Shown here piece by piece: positions 1 to 7,794 of a stretch of 63,480 bases of DNA. The notes under the pieces are model-generated. The model saw nothing but the letters and a program-made list of their open reading frames with translations. It searched no databases and was not told the origin of the DNA. Source of the stretch: a virus; IMG/VR virus record IMGVR_UViG_3300042923_000762, positions 1 to 63,480 of that record. One strand, written 5' to 3'. A program made the translations under genes and the position numbers. The stretch's first letter is position 1. Each line of letters starts with the position of its first letter.

Positions 1-127
1 ATGCGACGAAGCTGATGTTTATGCTAATGGTATTGTCATTGTCAGAGACATCCCTTTTTACAGTCATTGCGAGCATCATATGGTACCCTTCTTCGGAAAG
101 GCCCATATTGCTTACATAGCCAATGAA
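1..127. repeat. Assembly overlap, left copy of 127-base terminal repeat
   Basis: Identical to 63354-63480. The repeat lies inside the folE coding region and joins its two halves in frame, so it marks a closed circular contig rather than a biological terminal repeat. Unique genome length is therefore 63353 bases. The length of 127 equals a common largest assembly k-mer, which supports an assembly origin. Confidence 0.95.
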
Positions 128-406
128 AAAGTAGTGGGCTTAAGTAAATTGGCTAGACTGGTTGAATGTTATGCAAGAAGGTTGCAGATCCAGGAAAGAT
201 TGACTAACCAGATTGCAGATTCCATTGAGAAGGAAATTAATGCTCTTGGAGTTGTAGTTATTATCAACGCAGAACATCTTTGTATGTCAATGCGGGGCGT
301 TAAGAAACCTGGAGCAAATACCATTACTTCTTCAGTAAGAGGTATCTTTACAAGTAATGGAGACGCAAGAGCTGAGGTTATGTCACTTATCAATCTAAAC
401 AAATAG
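2..406 (+). CDS. folE: GTP cyclohydrolase I, C-terminal part (gene spans the junction)
   Basis: This is the 3' part of folE; the gene starts at 63130 and continues across the circular junction, giving 209 residues. The enzyme converts GTP to dihydroneopterin triphosphate, the first step towards preQ0. The zinc and active-site signature HCEHHMVP lies near residues 96-103, and the later CMSMRG motif carries the second zinc cysteine. Both are family hallmarks. The length fits bacterial FolE. It sits directly after queD and queE and before queC, so its likely role is deazaguanine synthesis and not folate supply. The first base of the window is the last base of a split codon. Confidence 0.95.
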   Translation, partial: CDEADVYANGIVIVRDIPFYSHCEHHMVPFFGKAHIAYIANEKVVGLSKLARLVECYARRLQIQERLTNQIADSIEKEINALGVVVIINAEHLCMSMRGVKKPGANTITSSVRGIFTSNGDARAEVMSLINLNK

Positions 407-414
407 GAGTAGTT

Positions 415-603
415 ATGGATAGGTTTTTTATACCTACATTTACAGGTTATGAATTGCTTGATAGAGCGGATAATGAGGGAAAAGTTCTTGTAGAAGTTAA
501 AGGCCTTCCTCCGTTCTATATAACAGTAGATAATATAGCCAAACTCAAGAAAGAAGAATCACTTAAACTTTTCCATGCGAATAGACAAAAAGGAGGATTT
601 TGA
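415..603 (+). CDS. Hypothetical protein, 62 aa, between folE and queC
   Basis: A small protein of unknown function that starts 9 bases after folE with the ribosome binding site AGGAG. It begins MDRFFIPTFTGYELLD and ends just before the queC ribosome binding site (AAAGGAGGA), which overlaps its last codons. The sequence looks like a small beta-rich fold with no cysteines or membrane segment. I recognise no family. Its fixed position between two preQ0 genes suggests co-expression with them and perhaps a regulatory or accessory role, but nothing in the sequence proves this. Confidence 0.7.
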   Translation: MDRFFIPTFTGYELLDRADNEGKVLVEVKGLPPFYITVDNIAKLKKEESLKLFHANRQKGGF

Positions 604-604
604 T

Positions 605-1294
605 ATGAAGATCTTAGTATTATGTAGCGGGGGCTTAGATAGCACCGTATTACTCCACAAGGCAGTTAAAGAAGTTGGAGCTGAGAATGTAATAGCATTA
701 AATATGTACTATGGACAAAAGCATGCAAAAGAACAAGCATATGCGGATTGGCAATGTATTTCTTTAGGTGTCACATTACACAACGTAGATCTATCTAGAG
801 TATTTGACTTTAATAGAAATGTTAGTGCTTTACTTGCGGGAAGCACAATGGAAATCGAGCATAAGTCCTATGCAGAACAGTTAGAGGATCTCGGCGGAAG
901 CGGAACCGTAACTGCTTACGTACCATTTAGAAATGGTTTATTCTTATCTTACGCTACAGCAGTGGCATTGCAGCTTGACTGTAATATTATCTATTATGGA
1001 GCACATGCAGATGATGCTGCCGGCCGTGCATACCCTGATTGCACCCCAGAGTTCATTAATGCTATGGCAGATGCTATGGACGAGGGTACAGCAGGTAAGG
1101 TTAAAATGAAAGCTCCTTGGTGGGATCATAACAAAGCAGATATCGTTTCTGCCGGTATGGAACTTGGTATGACGCAATTAGACTTTGCTCATACTTGGAG
1201 CTGTTACGAGGGCAAAGAGCATCCTTGCGGCACTTGTGGTACATGTATTGATAGAAGGGCGGCCTTCGAAGCTAACGGATTAGGTGATCTGTAA
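605..1294 (+). CDS. queC: 7-cyano-7-deazaguanine (preQ0) synthase QueC
   Basis: QueC uses ATP and ammonia to turn 7-carboxy-7-deazaguanine into preQ0. The N-terminus carries the PP-loop ATP-binding motif SGGLDS (residues 8-13). The C-terminus has the zinc cysteines at about 200, 208, 211 and 214 (CYEGKEHPCGTCGTC). The 229-residue length is normal. The ATG at 605 follows AAAGGAGGATTTTGAT; an upstream in-frame ATG at 575 lacks a good site. There is no amidotransferase (Gat) domain, unlike Gat-QueC fusions in some phages, so this sequence alone does not suggest an amidinated dADG-type product. It overlaps the next gene by TAATG. Confidence 0.95.
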   Translation: MKILVLCSGGLDSTVLLHKAVKEVGAENVIALNMYYGQKHAKEQAYADWQCISLGVTLHNVDLSRVFDFNRNVSALLAGSTMEIEHKSYAEQLEDLGGSGTVTAYVPFRNGLFLSYATAVALQLDCNIIYYGAHADDAAGRAYPDCTPEFINAMADAMDEGTAGKVKMKAPWWDHNKADIVSAGMELGMTQLDFAHTWSCYEGKEHPCGTCGTCIDRRAAFEANGLGDL

Positions 1295-1581
1295 TGGCAG
1301 TAATCACTATCATTTGCCCCACTAAATTCAAGGAAGAAATAAATGACGTATATGAAGACTTGAGCTTAGCTGGTAACATTGTATTAATGCCTGTATGTGT
1401 AGATGAGTACACGAAGAAGACTGAGGAAGAAAAACTCATGAAACTTCACAAAGCTAAGATAGATCTTGCCGATGAGATAGTAGTTATTAGAAAAGCAGGA
1501 TATCTCGGTCGTGGCTCTTATGAAGAGATTGGCTATGCATATACAACAGGCAAAGATATCAGATTTATCGACTTTAGGTAA
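1294..1581 (+). CDS. DUF4406/nucleoside deoxyribosyltransferase-like small protein
   Basis: A 95-residue protein translationally coupled to queC (TAATG overlap). The layout is a hydrophobic beta strand (AVITIICPTKF), a helix, a second strand (GNIVLMPVCV), then LHKAKIDLADEIVVI and a GRGSYEEIGYAYTTGKDIRF segment. This pattern of a glycine after the DEIVVI strand followed by a conserved E and a GK resembles the DUF4406 / nucleoside 2-deoxyribosyltransferase-like fold, which handles the N-glycosidic bond of nucleosides. The link to that family is by pattern and not certain. Its place between queC and the DpdA-like gene suggests a role in base exchange or in handling deazaguanine precursors. It is the last gene before a terminator. 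Confidence 0.6.
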   Translation: MAVITIICPTKFKEEINDVYEDLSLAGNIVLMPVCVDEYTKKTEEEKLMKLHKAKIDLADEIVVIRKAGYLGRGSYEEIGYAYTTGKDIRFIDFR

Positions 1582-1596
1582 TTGAATACACAATAT

Positions 1597-1632
1597 AAAG
1601 CCAATGATCTTTTCGGGTCATTGGCTTTAATA
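1597..1632 (+). terminator. Rho-independent terminator after queC cluster
   Basis: A perfect 11-bp stem, AAAGCCAATGA (1597-1607) with TCATTGGCTTT (1618-1628), and a 10-base loop. It lies 15 bases after the stop of the DUF4406-like gene and before the DpdA-like gene. The tail is T-poor (AATACTATAAAG), so termination may be partial, allowing read-through into the transglycosylase gene. Confidence 0.75.
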
Positions 1633-1661
1633 CTATAAAGTATCTCGGGAGGATATTAGAA

Positions 1662-2465
1662 ATGAAAGTAGCAACAATATTACCGCAGAATTATTTAGGC
1701 AAAATTAAATACGACAACTACCATATGTGTTTGGCTCATCTTATTGACACCGTCGGATATGAAGAATATACAAACTTTTATATGAGTGAAATACGTGAAG
1801 AAAGTATCCTTAGAAAAGAACCGGCATACTTGATAATGGACAACGGTCTTATCGAAGGTAATCCTCGTCCCTTCCATGAAATATTAAATAAGGCTATATA
1901 CATCGGAGCTGATGAGTTTATTTTGCCTGATGTGTATATGGATGGGCCAGCGACCAGTAAAGCAGTAATGGATGCAATGCGTTATTTAAGTCATATGGAT
2001 TCGCCAAAGACAATGGCTGTTCCTCAAGGAAAGAACATGGAAGAATGGCTAGCCTGCGCGAAATTTTTATGTGATGCTCCGGTTGATTGTATAGGTATTC
2101 CTAAGCATCTTGTATCCACTTGTGGGAGAGATGGAAGATTAGAGGCTATCTATCAATTAGCACAAACAGGCAATCTAGAGGGTAAAGAGATTCATCTTTT
2201 AGGTTGTTGGAAATCTCCATTGGAAGTATTAATGATAGCCAAAGCGGAACAATGTAATCAGATTCCAGCAATTCGTGGTGTTGATTCTGCAATTGCCTAT
2301 GTATATGCACGTGCCGGATTAAGATTTAGCGATGATGATCGTCCGGATTCCAATGCAATTGATTTTAATCATGGTACGTGTGATGAAACAATGCTGACAA
2401 TGAATATTTTGGCATGGCAAGATAGTGGTGATGTAAGTAAGGACAAGAAGACCTGGTTCTTATAG
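1662..2465 (+). CDS. dpdA: DpdA-like DNA guanine transglycosylase
   Basis: A 267-residue TGT-like protein predicted to exchange guanine in DNA for a 7-deazaguanine such as preQ0. Motifs that align with the tRNA-guanine transglycosylase fold are IMDNGLIEG near residue 65 (equivalent of the DSGGF loop with its Asp), HLLGCWKSPLEV near residue 180 (the HLLG signature) and RGVDSAIAYVYARAG near residue 205 (the second Asp region). It is much shorter than tRNA TGT, as phage DpdA proteins are. The start has a clear site (GGGAGGA). Lying downstream of folE, queD, queE and queC, it completes a DNA modification pathway. tRNA as a substrate is less likely but not excluded. Confidence 0.8.
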   Translation: MKVATILPQNYLGKIKYDNYHMCLAHLIDTVGYEEYTNFYMSEIREESILRKEPAYLIMDNGLIEGNPRPFHEILNKAIYIGADEFILPDVYMDGPATSKAVMDAMRYLSHMDSPKTMAVPQGKNMEEWLACAKFLCDAPVDCIGIPKHLVSTCGRDGRLEAIYQLAQTGNLEGKEIHLLGCWKSPLEVLMIAKAEQCNQIPAIRGVDSAIAYVYARAGLRFSDDDRPDSNAIDFNHGTCDETMLTMNILAWQDSGDVSKDKKTWFL

Positions 2466-2558
2466 AATTAAGTGGTTCGACAGCTTATGCATCGATTAAA
2501 TGGGATGATACTTAAATGGACATCCAGCCACTTATACCCTGCATATCAAGGAGGTAAT

Positions 2559-2732
2559 ATGATTAGGATAGTTCCTAAAATAAAGCCTACTGTTTATTAT
2601 ATGTTGGTTAATGTGACTCGCCTTGAAAATGGTCATATTACACTAATATATTTAAACAATAGACAATTGCATAGTGAAGATTTTGTAAGTGATATTGAAT
2701 TAAACGATAAGTACTCTTTTGTATGTGTTTAA
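2559..2732 (+). CDS. Hypothetical protein, 57 aa
   Basis: A small unknown protein. The ATG at 2559 is chosen because it follows AAGGAGGTAAT at ideal spacing; codons upstream in the same frame have no ribosome binding site. The sequence (MIRIVPKIKPTVYYMLVNV...) alternates hydrophobic and polar residues as in a small beta protein. About 90 bases before it (2466-2558) are noncoding and contain AAGTGG and CCACTT repeats that could pair. It lies between dpdA and the polymerase operon. Function unknown. Confidence 0.6.
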   Translation: MIRIVPKIKPTVYYMLVNVTRLENGHITLIYLNNRQLHSEDFVSDIELNDKYSFVCV

Positions 2733-2741
2733 GGAGGTAAT

Positions 2742-3293
2742 ATGGAAGATAAAACATGGTATTTATGCAATCCATTATTAAATGCCTCATGTGGAAAGAA
2801 ATCATGTCACTTTACGGGGGCGTGGGATGATGGATGTAGATATACTAGTAACTTAGAATTTGCAATAGAAGATACACCTATTGATCTTAAAGAAAAGTTC
2901 AGGAGGGAGATTAAAATGAATAGTAATGAAAGACAGAATACGTTATCTCGCTTAATTTTTGATGCGGAAAGACGTCTCGGGAGTTATATCGCATCAGAAG
3001 GAAATGAGAAGACGGACGATTATGCACAGAAGCAAATTGCTTTTATAAATCAGTGGTCTAAGGAGTTATATGATTTACTCCTTGATAAACCAAAAGGAAC
3101 TAAGCAAGGAAAAGGTACAATAGAGGATCCTTACAAACACCCTAGAAGTGTGGAGCAGTTGCAAGGTATCGCTGCAGGATCGCCTATTTATTTTACGGAA
3201 AAAGCTTATTATGATTTAAGGGATGATGCACGAGAAATGGCTTATGTGCGTGGTCTGCAGTTAATCTCTATAGGAGGGGCAGATGGGATGTAA
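2742..3293 (+). CDS. Hypothetical protein, 183 aa, with N-terminal Cys motif
   Basis: Begins MEDKTWYLCNPLLNASCGKKSC, with Cys at about 9, 17 and 22 and another at about 32, which suggests a small metal-binding N-terminus. The middle is helical and charged (RQNTLSRLIFDAERRLGSYI). An internal ATG at about residue 59 follows AGGAGGGAGATTAAA, so a shorter protein of about 125 residues may also be made, separate from the Cys-rich head. The gene overlaps the polymerase start by 11 bases, implying coupled translation and perhaps a polymerase accessory role. No family recognised. Confidence 0.65.
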   Translation: MEDKTWYLCNPLLNASCGKKSCHFTGAWDDGCRYTSNLEFAIEDTPIDLKEKFRREIKMNSNERQNTLSRLIFDAERRLGSYIASEGNEKTDDYAQKQIAFINQWSKELYDLLLDKPKGTKQGKGTIEDPYKHPRSVEQLQGIAAGSPIYFTEKAYYDLRDDAREMAYVRGLQLISIGGADGM

Positions 3294-5883
3294 TGAGTGT
3301 TCAGGTAAAGTTTACCCCAAGCTAACCGGGGCAGCTATGAATGCAAGAGTACAAGCATTAGTTAATTTTTCTGGTTTAATGGTTATCGGAGAATCCCCTA
3401 CGGCTATGGAGGCTAGTAGGGGAACCATTATGTCGGGGCAAGGCGCGCAGGTATTAAAGGATACGTTATTAAAGGTAGGGATGCCTTATAAAGATGATGA
3501 GGTATATTACACTACCGCATTGAAATGTGCTGTTCCCAAGAAGAAGGGACAAAAGATTCCTTCTGACGCACCAGTGAATTGCCGTCAATATTTATTAAAC
3601 GAAATCCGCGTAGTACAACCCTCTATGATACTTGTCTGTGGTTCAACTGCAATTACGGCACTGTATGGTGATTCGAAGTTAAAAGTATCTGAGATGTATG
3701 GTCGTGTATTTGAAACTGACTTTGCACCAGGAGCAAAGATTATTCCAATAATGAATCCTGGACTGTTAATACATAAGCCGGGAGATTATAAGCCATTCTT
3801 AACTATGCTTCAATTGGCATCTACTATTTTCCATGGAGGCGATCAGGTAGACACAGGGGAAACAAAGTGGACTGTATTGGATTCAGAAGCAAAATGTGAT
3901 CAGCTGTGGCAAGAGATGATGTATGCTGCAGAGGATGGTAGCCTTTTAAGAGCTGCATACGATATAGAGACCACGGGTTTGGATTATCGTGTTGTAGACT
4001 TCCTTGTAATGGGTATTTGTTTTGAAAAGAATCATACATGGATTATTCCGCGAGAGATGCGCCATCTCGTGCATAATTTCTTAGAGGGGATTAAGTGGAA
4101 ATGTATTTGGCAGAATGGTAAATACGATAAGAAAGTTATGTGGCGTCGTAATCTAGGCACGGTGCATATTGACGAAGATACACAATACATGCATTATGTA
4201 TTAGATGAGACATCGGAGCATGGCCTAGGTTATTTATCAAAGACTTTCCTTAATGCTAAGGAATATAAGTACAAGATGAATCAGCAATTTAAGGTTATCA
4301 CTCTCGAGAATTATCCACAGTACTTTGAATCTTTATGTGAGCGTGTTGCGGTCGACTGTGATTACACTTTCCAATTAGCTGATAAGTTTGATGAGTTACA
4401 TCATGATCCTGAAAACGCTTGTCTGGATAAGTTATACCATGAATTACTTATCCCCGCGGCTAACTATCTTACCAGAATAGAACAGAACGGTGTACTTGTA
4501 AATGCAAAGTATCTCGATATACTGGATAAGAAGTATAAAGTCATTCTTGAGAATATTCTAGCAGAAGTAGATGAACTTGCTTCTCCGTTTTGGGATCCGG
4601 AGTTATATAAAGCTCAAACAGGAGCAAAAACCGCCTTTAAGAATTTTAAAGCTGGCAGTTCAAAACAGATGTCTTGGATGGTATTTGATAGACTGAGGTT
4701 AAAGCCTCGTGTTAAGAAGGGACGCTCTACAAATGCCGATGTACTTGAATCCATTGAAAATCCACCGCCATTAATTAAGAAGGTATTAGAGTACAGAACG
4801 GTAAAGAAAGAACATTCAACTTATGTTATAGGTATTTTGAATGCTCGTGATGTTGATGGCCGTGTCAGAACGAACTTCACATTACATGTAACAGCAACTG
4901 GGCGTTTAAGTAGTAAAGAACCGAACATGCAGAATCAGCCATCTGCCAATGGTGTGGGTAATATACGTAAAGCATTTATTCCAGCGCCAGGTAAAGTTTT
5001 TGCAGAGATTGACTATTCCGGTGCAGAGTTGCGGTGGCTGGCATTTTTATCAGGTTGCCCTGTATTATCTAAAGTATTTATTGAAGGGCGTAATCTTCAT
5101 ACTGAGACAGCAACCGCTTTGTTTGGTGAGCATTTTACGAAGATTGAAAAGATGCGTGCTAAGGCAGTTAACTTTGGTATTCCGTATGGGCGAGAATCAA
5201 AATCATTCGTCGATGAGTTCGATATTACGGAAGCTGAAGCGCAAGCAATGATTGATGGCTGGCTCGATACCTACCATGGTGCGAGAGATTATTTGAAATG
5301 GTGTGCTGACCAAGTACAGCAAGGTAATTATCTTGAGACTCCTTGGGGACGTAGAAGGCGTTTTGGGTTAGTAACAGCGGCATCGCTACATTCATTGCAG
5401 AACGAGGCAAAGAACTTCCCTATTCAATCATCTTCATCAGATTTATTATTATGGTGCGGTATGGCTATGGAAGAAACTTTGGAAAAGCAATATAATACAA
5501 AACAATTGGATTTAATTCATGATTCTGATTTAATGGAGATCCCAGCAGATGAACAGACACTTATTGCAGTAGCAAGATATTGTAATGACGTAATGGTTCG
5601 TGCTCCTAAAGAATTATTTGATTGTCCTATTCCTTTTAAGACTGATTTTGAAATTGGGGTTAATTGGGGTGAATTGGTTACTTTTGATTATAATGAGGCA
5701 GATCCTGCTAGACGAATTCAGATTGAACATAAAGATGGTACAATGGAATATCATACGTTTGATGAGTGGTATCAGGCAGCTATGGCAGCGGAAGATCGTT
5801 ATGATGATTTAACTAGACCTTTTCAAGAAATTGTAGACGGAAGTAGAACGAATGGTTTAGATGATGAGGATGAAGAAGAATAG
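3283..5883 (+). CDS. polA: UDG-like domain fused to family A DNA polymerase
   Basis: The 866-residue replicative polymerase. Residues about 25-185 resemble family 4 uracil-DNA glycosylase, with GES-P..ME (about 36), four candidate Fe-S cysteines (3, 6, 85, 100) and a CGSTAITALYG core; the usual HPS motif appears as NPG. A DnaQ-type 3'-5' exonuclease follows, with DIETTGL at Asp227, QNGKYD and AVDCDYT. The polymerase domain has motif A EIDYSGAELR (Asp577), motif B K-AVNFGIPYG (about 627) and motif C IHDSDL (His746-Asp747), where the usual Glu after HD is Ser. The tail is acidic. The first genes here are coupled (overlap of 11 bases). It replicates phage DNA, and the UDG part may sense or remove uracil. 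Confidence 0.93.
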   Translation: MGCNECSGKVYPKLTGAAMNARVQALVNFSGLMVIGESPTAMEASRGTIMSGQGAQVLKDTLLKVGMPYKDDEVYYTTALKCAVPKKKGQKIPSDAPVNCRQYLLNEIRVVQPSMILVCGSTAITALYGDSKLKVSEMYGRVFETDFAPGAKIIPIMNPGLLIHKPGDYKPFLTMLQLASTIFHGGDQVDTGETKWTVLDSEAKCDQLWQEMMYAAEDGSLLRAAYDIETTGLDYRVVDFLVMGICFEKNHTWIIPREMRHLVHNFLEGIKWKCIWQNGKYDKKVMWRRNLGTVHIDEDTQYMHYVLDETSEHGLGYLSKTFLNAKEYKYKMNQQFKVITLENYPQYFESLCERVAVDCDYTFQLADKFDELHHDPENACLDKLYHELLIPAANYLTRIEQNGVLVNAKYLDILDKKYKVILENILAEVDELASPFWDPELYKAQTGAKTAFKNFKAGSSKQMSWMVFDRLRLKPRVKKGRSTNADVLESIENPPPLIKKVLEYRTVKKEHSTYVIGILNARDVDGRVRTNFTLHVTATGRLSSKEPNMQNQPSANGVGNIRKAFIPAPGKVFAEIDYSGAELRWLAFLSGCPVLSKVFIEGRNLHTETATALFGEHFTKIEKMRAKAVNFGIPYGRESKSFVDEFDITEAEAQAMIDGWLDTYHGARDYLKWCADQVQQGNYLETPWGRRRRFGLVTAASLHSLQNEAKNFPIQSSSSDLLLWCGMAMEETLEKQYNTKQLDLIHDSDLMEIPADEQTLIAVARYCNDVMVRAPKELFDCPIPFKTDFEIGVNWGELVTFDYNEADPARRIQIEHKDGTMEYHTFDEWYQAAMAAEDRYDDLTRPFQEIVDGSRTNGLDDEDEEE

Positions 5884-5891
5884 TGTTACTA

Positions 5892-5930
5892 GAAAGGGCA
5901 TTCATTAATTGTGAATGTCCTTTCTTTTTG
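5892..5930 (+). terminator. Terminator after DNA polymerase
   Basis: Stem GAAAGGGCATTCA (5892-5904) pairs with TGAATGTCCTTTC (5912-5924), with one G-U pair and a short loop, followed by TTTTT. It lies 8 bases after the polymerase stop and faces the late operon's terminator on the other strand. Confidence 0.9.
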
Positions 5931-5957
5931 CGCTTTAGTAAGCCCATTATGGCAATT

Positions 5958-5984
5958 CCACCGGTCCCAGCTCTAGCCCATCTC
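5958..5984 (-). repeat. GAGATGGGC hairpin element, copy a
   Basis: Read on the minus strand it is GAGATGGGC, then TAGAGCTGG, then GACCGGTGG. It belongs to a dispersed family found also near 33643, 33764, 35244, 42591, 49162 and 54430. It sits between two convergent terminators in a noncoding spacer (5931-6033), so it is not coding here. Confidence 0.5.
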
Positions 5985-6033
5985 TTAATGCCATGATAAG
6001 TAGAAATGTTGTTTATTCCGAGGGTTTATGGGA

Positions 6034-6064
6034 GGAGAAGAAAAGCCTCGCGTTAAGCGGGGCT
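6034..6064 (-). terminator. Terminator of the late structural operon
   Basis: On the minus strand AGCCCCGC (6064-6057) pairs with GCGAGGCT (6051-6044), followed by a T-rich tail (TTTCTTC). It closes the long operon that starts at 30.4 kb and faces the polymerase terminator. Confidence 0.7.
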
Positions 6065-6092
6065 AAGCTTCTAGATGTTGGATCACCTCCTT

Positions 6093-6281
6093 TTAATCTA
6101 TCTTTTGCAAGTTCAGATTATATTTTTGTCCGACTTCAAATTTAGACACATCACTGACTTGTACACTGAATGTAGCGGTTGCTACAACTTCATTTGGGTC
6201 ATTAGATGAAAAGGAAAATAGTGCAACACCCCAACTATCAAATTCTGCTATCTCGACACAAACCATATTTAAAATGTCCAT
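6093..6281 (-). CDS. Hypothetical protein, 62 aa, last gene of late operon
   Basis: Follows AATAGGAGGTATTT, so the start is well supported. The protein (MDILNMVCVEIAEFDSWGVALF...) is beta-rich, resembling a small barrel or Ig-like piece, and ends in a lysine- and asparagine-rich tail. It lies after the large late protein 6294-7781 and before the operon terminator. No family recognised. The position suggests a structural or virion-surface accessory. Confidence 0.65.
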   Translation of the reverse strand: MDILNMVCVEIAEFDSWGVALFSFSSNDPNEVVATATFSVQVSDVSKFEVGQKYNLNLQKID

Positions 6282-6293
6282 AAATACCTCCTA

Positions 6294-7781
6294 TTAAGGT
6301 GCAATATACCCAGCGAGACTAACATATATGGAGCCAGTTCCAGAGGCGGTTGTAGCCTGTATACAAATCACACTATTAACACTACCTCTTAAGGGGCTTG
6401 CAAATTGTCTATCAAATCTACATCCGCCTGCAGGTACTTTAGTAACATAAAGTACTTTATGGAAAGTGGCGGTTTTTGCTGTACCTGAAATGGCTAAGGT
6501 AGTAGCAAGATCTGCTGTTGCGCTTAAGGTTAATGTTGTCGTGGATGGAACCGTTTTTACAGAATAAGTAGTATCAACAGTTAAGCCAGTAACGGTGGTA
6601 GCAGTAACTACAATTTGGTCGCCGACGCTTAACCCATGAGCTGCCGCTGTGGTTAAGGTATTAGACGATACAGTCTGTGAATTACAGGTAATATCAGCTT
6701 CACGCACTTCCACTTCTGTTGCATTGGCTAACACATCGGCGTATATACCTATATCTGTAATGTAATTTCTAACTCCTGTACCTGCTCCTGCTTTAGCACA
6801 ATTAATTGCAGTTGAATTGGTAATACCTCCTTTAGCGGGAGAATATTTCCACATGGATTCTGGTATTGCATATGGTTGTGTAACCAGAGCTCCAATCATA
6901 GTAGCTATTAAATTAACTATATCCCCTGAGGCTGATACTGTTGCCGGATTGGCACTAACAGCTGTTCCTGCATTTTTAAATCCAGCTATGCTGGAACCTG
7001 CACTGTCATGTGTAGCACTACCTGTAACGGGGACAGAACCAATAACGTTTACACCTAATCCTTGGCCGGCAGCTGTTTGCCCTCTGCCTGCGGTTACCTC
7101 ACAAGTAAGCTCCGCATAATCTTGACAAGCAACAAATTGTAATACGGCATTAGTACTACTAGCAGGTGCTGTGGAACCGTTTAACCAGCGAAGACGGATT
7201 CTATAGTAGGCATTTGGGTCAGGTATCTGTTGATGTCTTACATAGGAGTTTGTTCTAGCTGTGGTGCTGTCCATTGTCTTCCCATGAAAATAAGTCTCAT
7301 CACAGAAAGTTTCAATTTCAAACATACTAGTTCCCGCTGTGCTAGGTAAAGTTACTAAGCCGCTAACTAGTGAAGTATATCCACTGTTTTGTACAAAGTA
7401 TCTTGCTTTGGTGGCGGTAATATCATCAAATATAAATCCGGCCGCGTGCAATCCATCGGGTACCCCCGTTGAAGGATCTACACTAATCAACTCGATATAA
7501 AAAGCCTGATTAATTATCCTTTGTGATAAGGTTAAATTGAAACTTAACTTGAAGGGCACAGTAAAAACCGGTTCTGCTAATAAATAACCTTCTGCATCTG
7601 CCTCTGCTCCACTACTGAATATCAAAGTACCACCACTTACGGATACCTCTTGCGATGCTGCTATAGCTTTTGTCCACTTCTCTGTGTTTAAATCTGACCC
7701 AGCGAAGCTATCTCTAAACTTTTGTTGCATGCTCTTTACTTTGAGCATATCGTCTTGGCCGTCATAGGCACGTATTGGCAT
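6294..7781 (-). CDS. Putative virion structural or adhesin protein, 495 aa
   Basis: Start chosen at 7781 after GGGAGGTATATT, giving MPIRAYDGQDDMLKVKSMQQ. The rest is Ser/Thr/Ala/Gly-rich and beta-rich, with few charged residues. Residues 50-250 look like a jelly-roll or lectin-like domain. Residues 360-430 hold a Thr-rich segment typical of phage fibre repeats (TVTGLTVDTTYSVKTV, then TLTLSATADLAT), and the C-terminus is a compact beta segment. The placement after the endolysin at the end of the late operon fits a head or tail decoration fibre. I recognise no specific family. Confidence 0.6.
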   Translation of the reverse strand: MPIRAYDGQDDMLKVKSMQQKFRDSFAGSDLNTEKWTKAIAASQEVSVSGGTLIFSSGAEADAEGYLLAEPVFTVPFKLSFNLTLSQRIINQAFYIELISVDPSTGVPDGLHAAGFIFDDITATKARYFVQNSGYTSLVSGLVTLPSTAGTSMFEIETFCDETYFHGKTMDSTTARTNSYVRHQQIPDPNAYYRIRLRWLNGSTAPASSTNAVLQFVACQDYAELTCEVTAGRGQTAAGQGLGVNVIGSVPVTGSATHDSAGSSIAGFKNAGTAVSANPATVSASGDIVNLIATMIGALVTQPYAIPESMWKYSPAKGGITNSTAINCAKAGAGTGVRNYITDIGIYADVLANATEVEVREADITCNSQTVSSNTLTTAAAHGLSVGDQIVVTATTVTGLTVDTTYSVKTVPSTTTLTLSATADLATTLAISGTAKTATFHKVLYVTKVPAGGCRFDRQFASPLRGSVNSVICIQATTASGTGSIYVSLAGYIAP

Positions 7782-7794
7782 ATAATATACCTCC

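Noticed and set aside
1-127. Biological direct terminal repeat
   Set aside because: The repeat lies inside folE and joins it in frame, which fits an assembly overlap of a circular contig.
2466-2558. Short frame GSTAYASIKWDDT after dpdA
   Set aside because: Opens only after a stop, too short, with no start site. It could be a decayed fragment, but nothing supports this.
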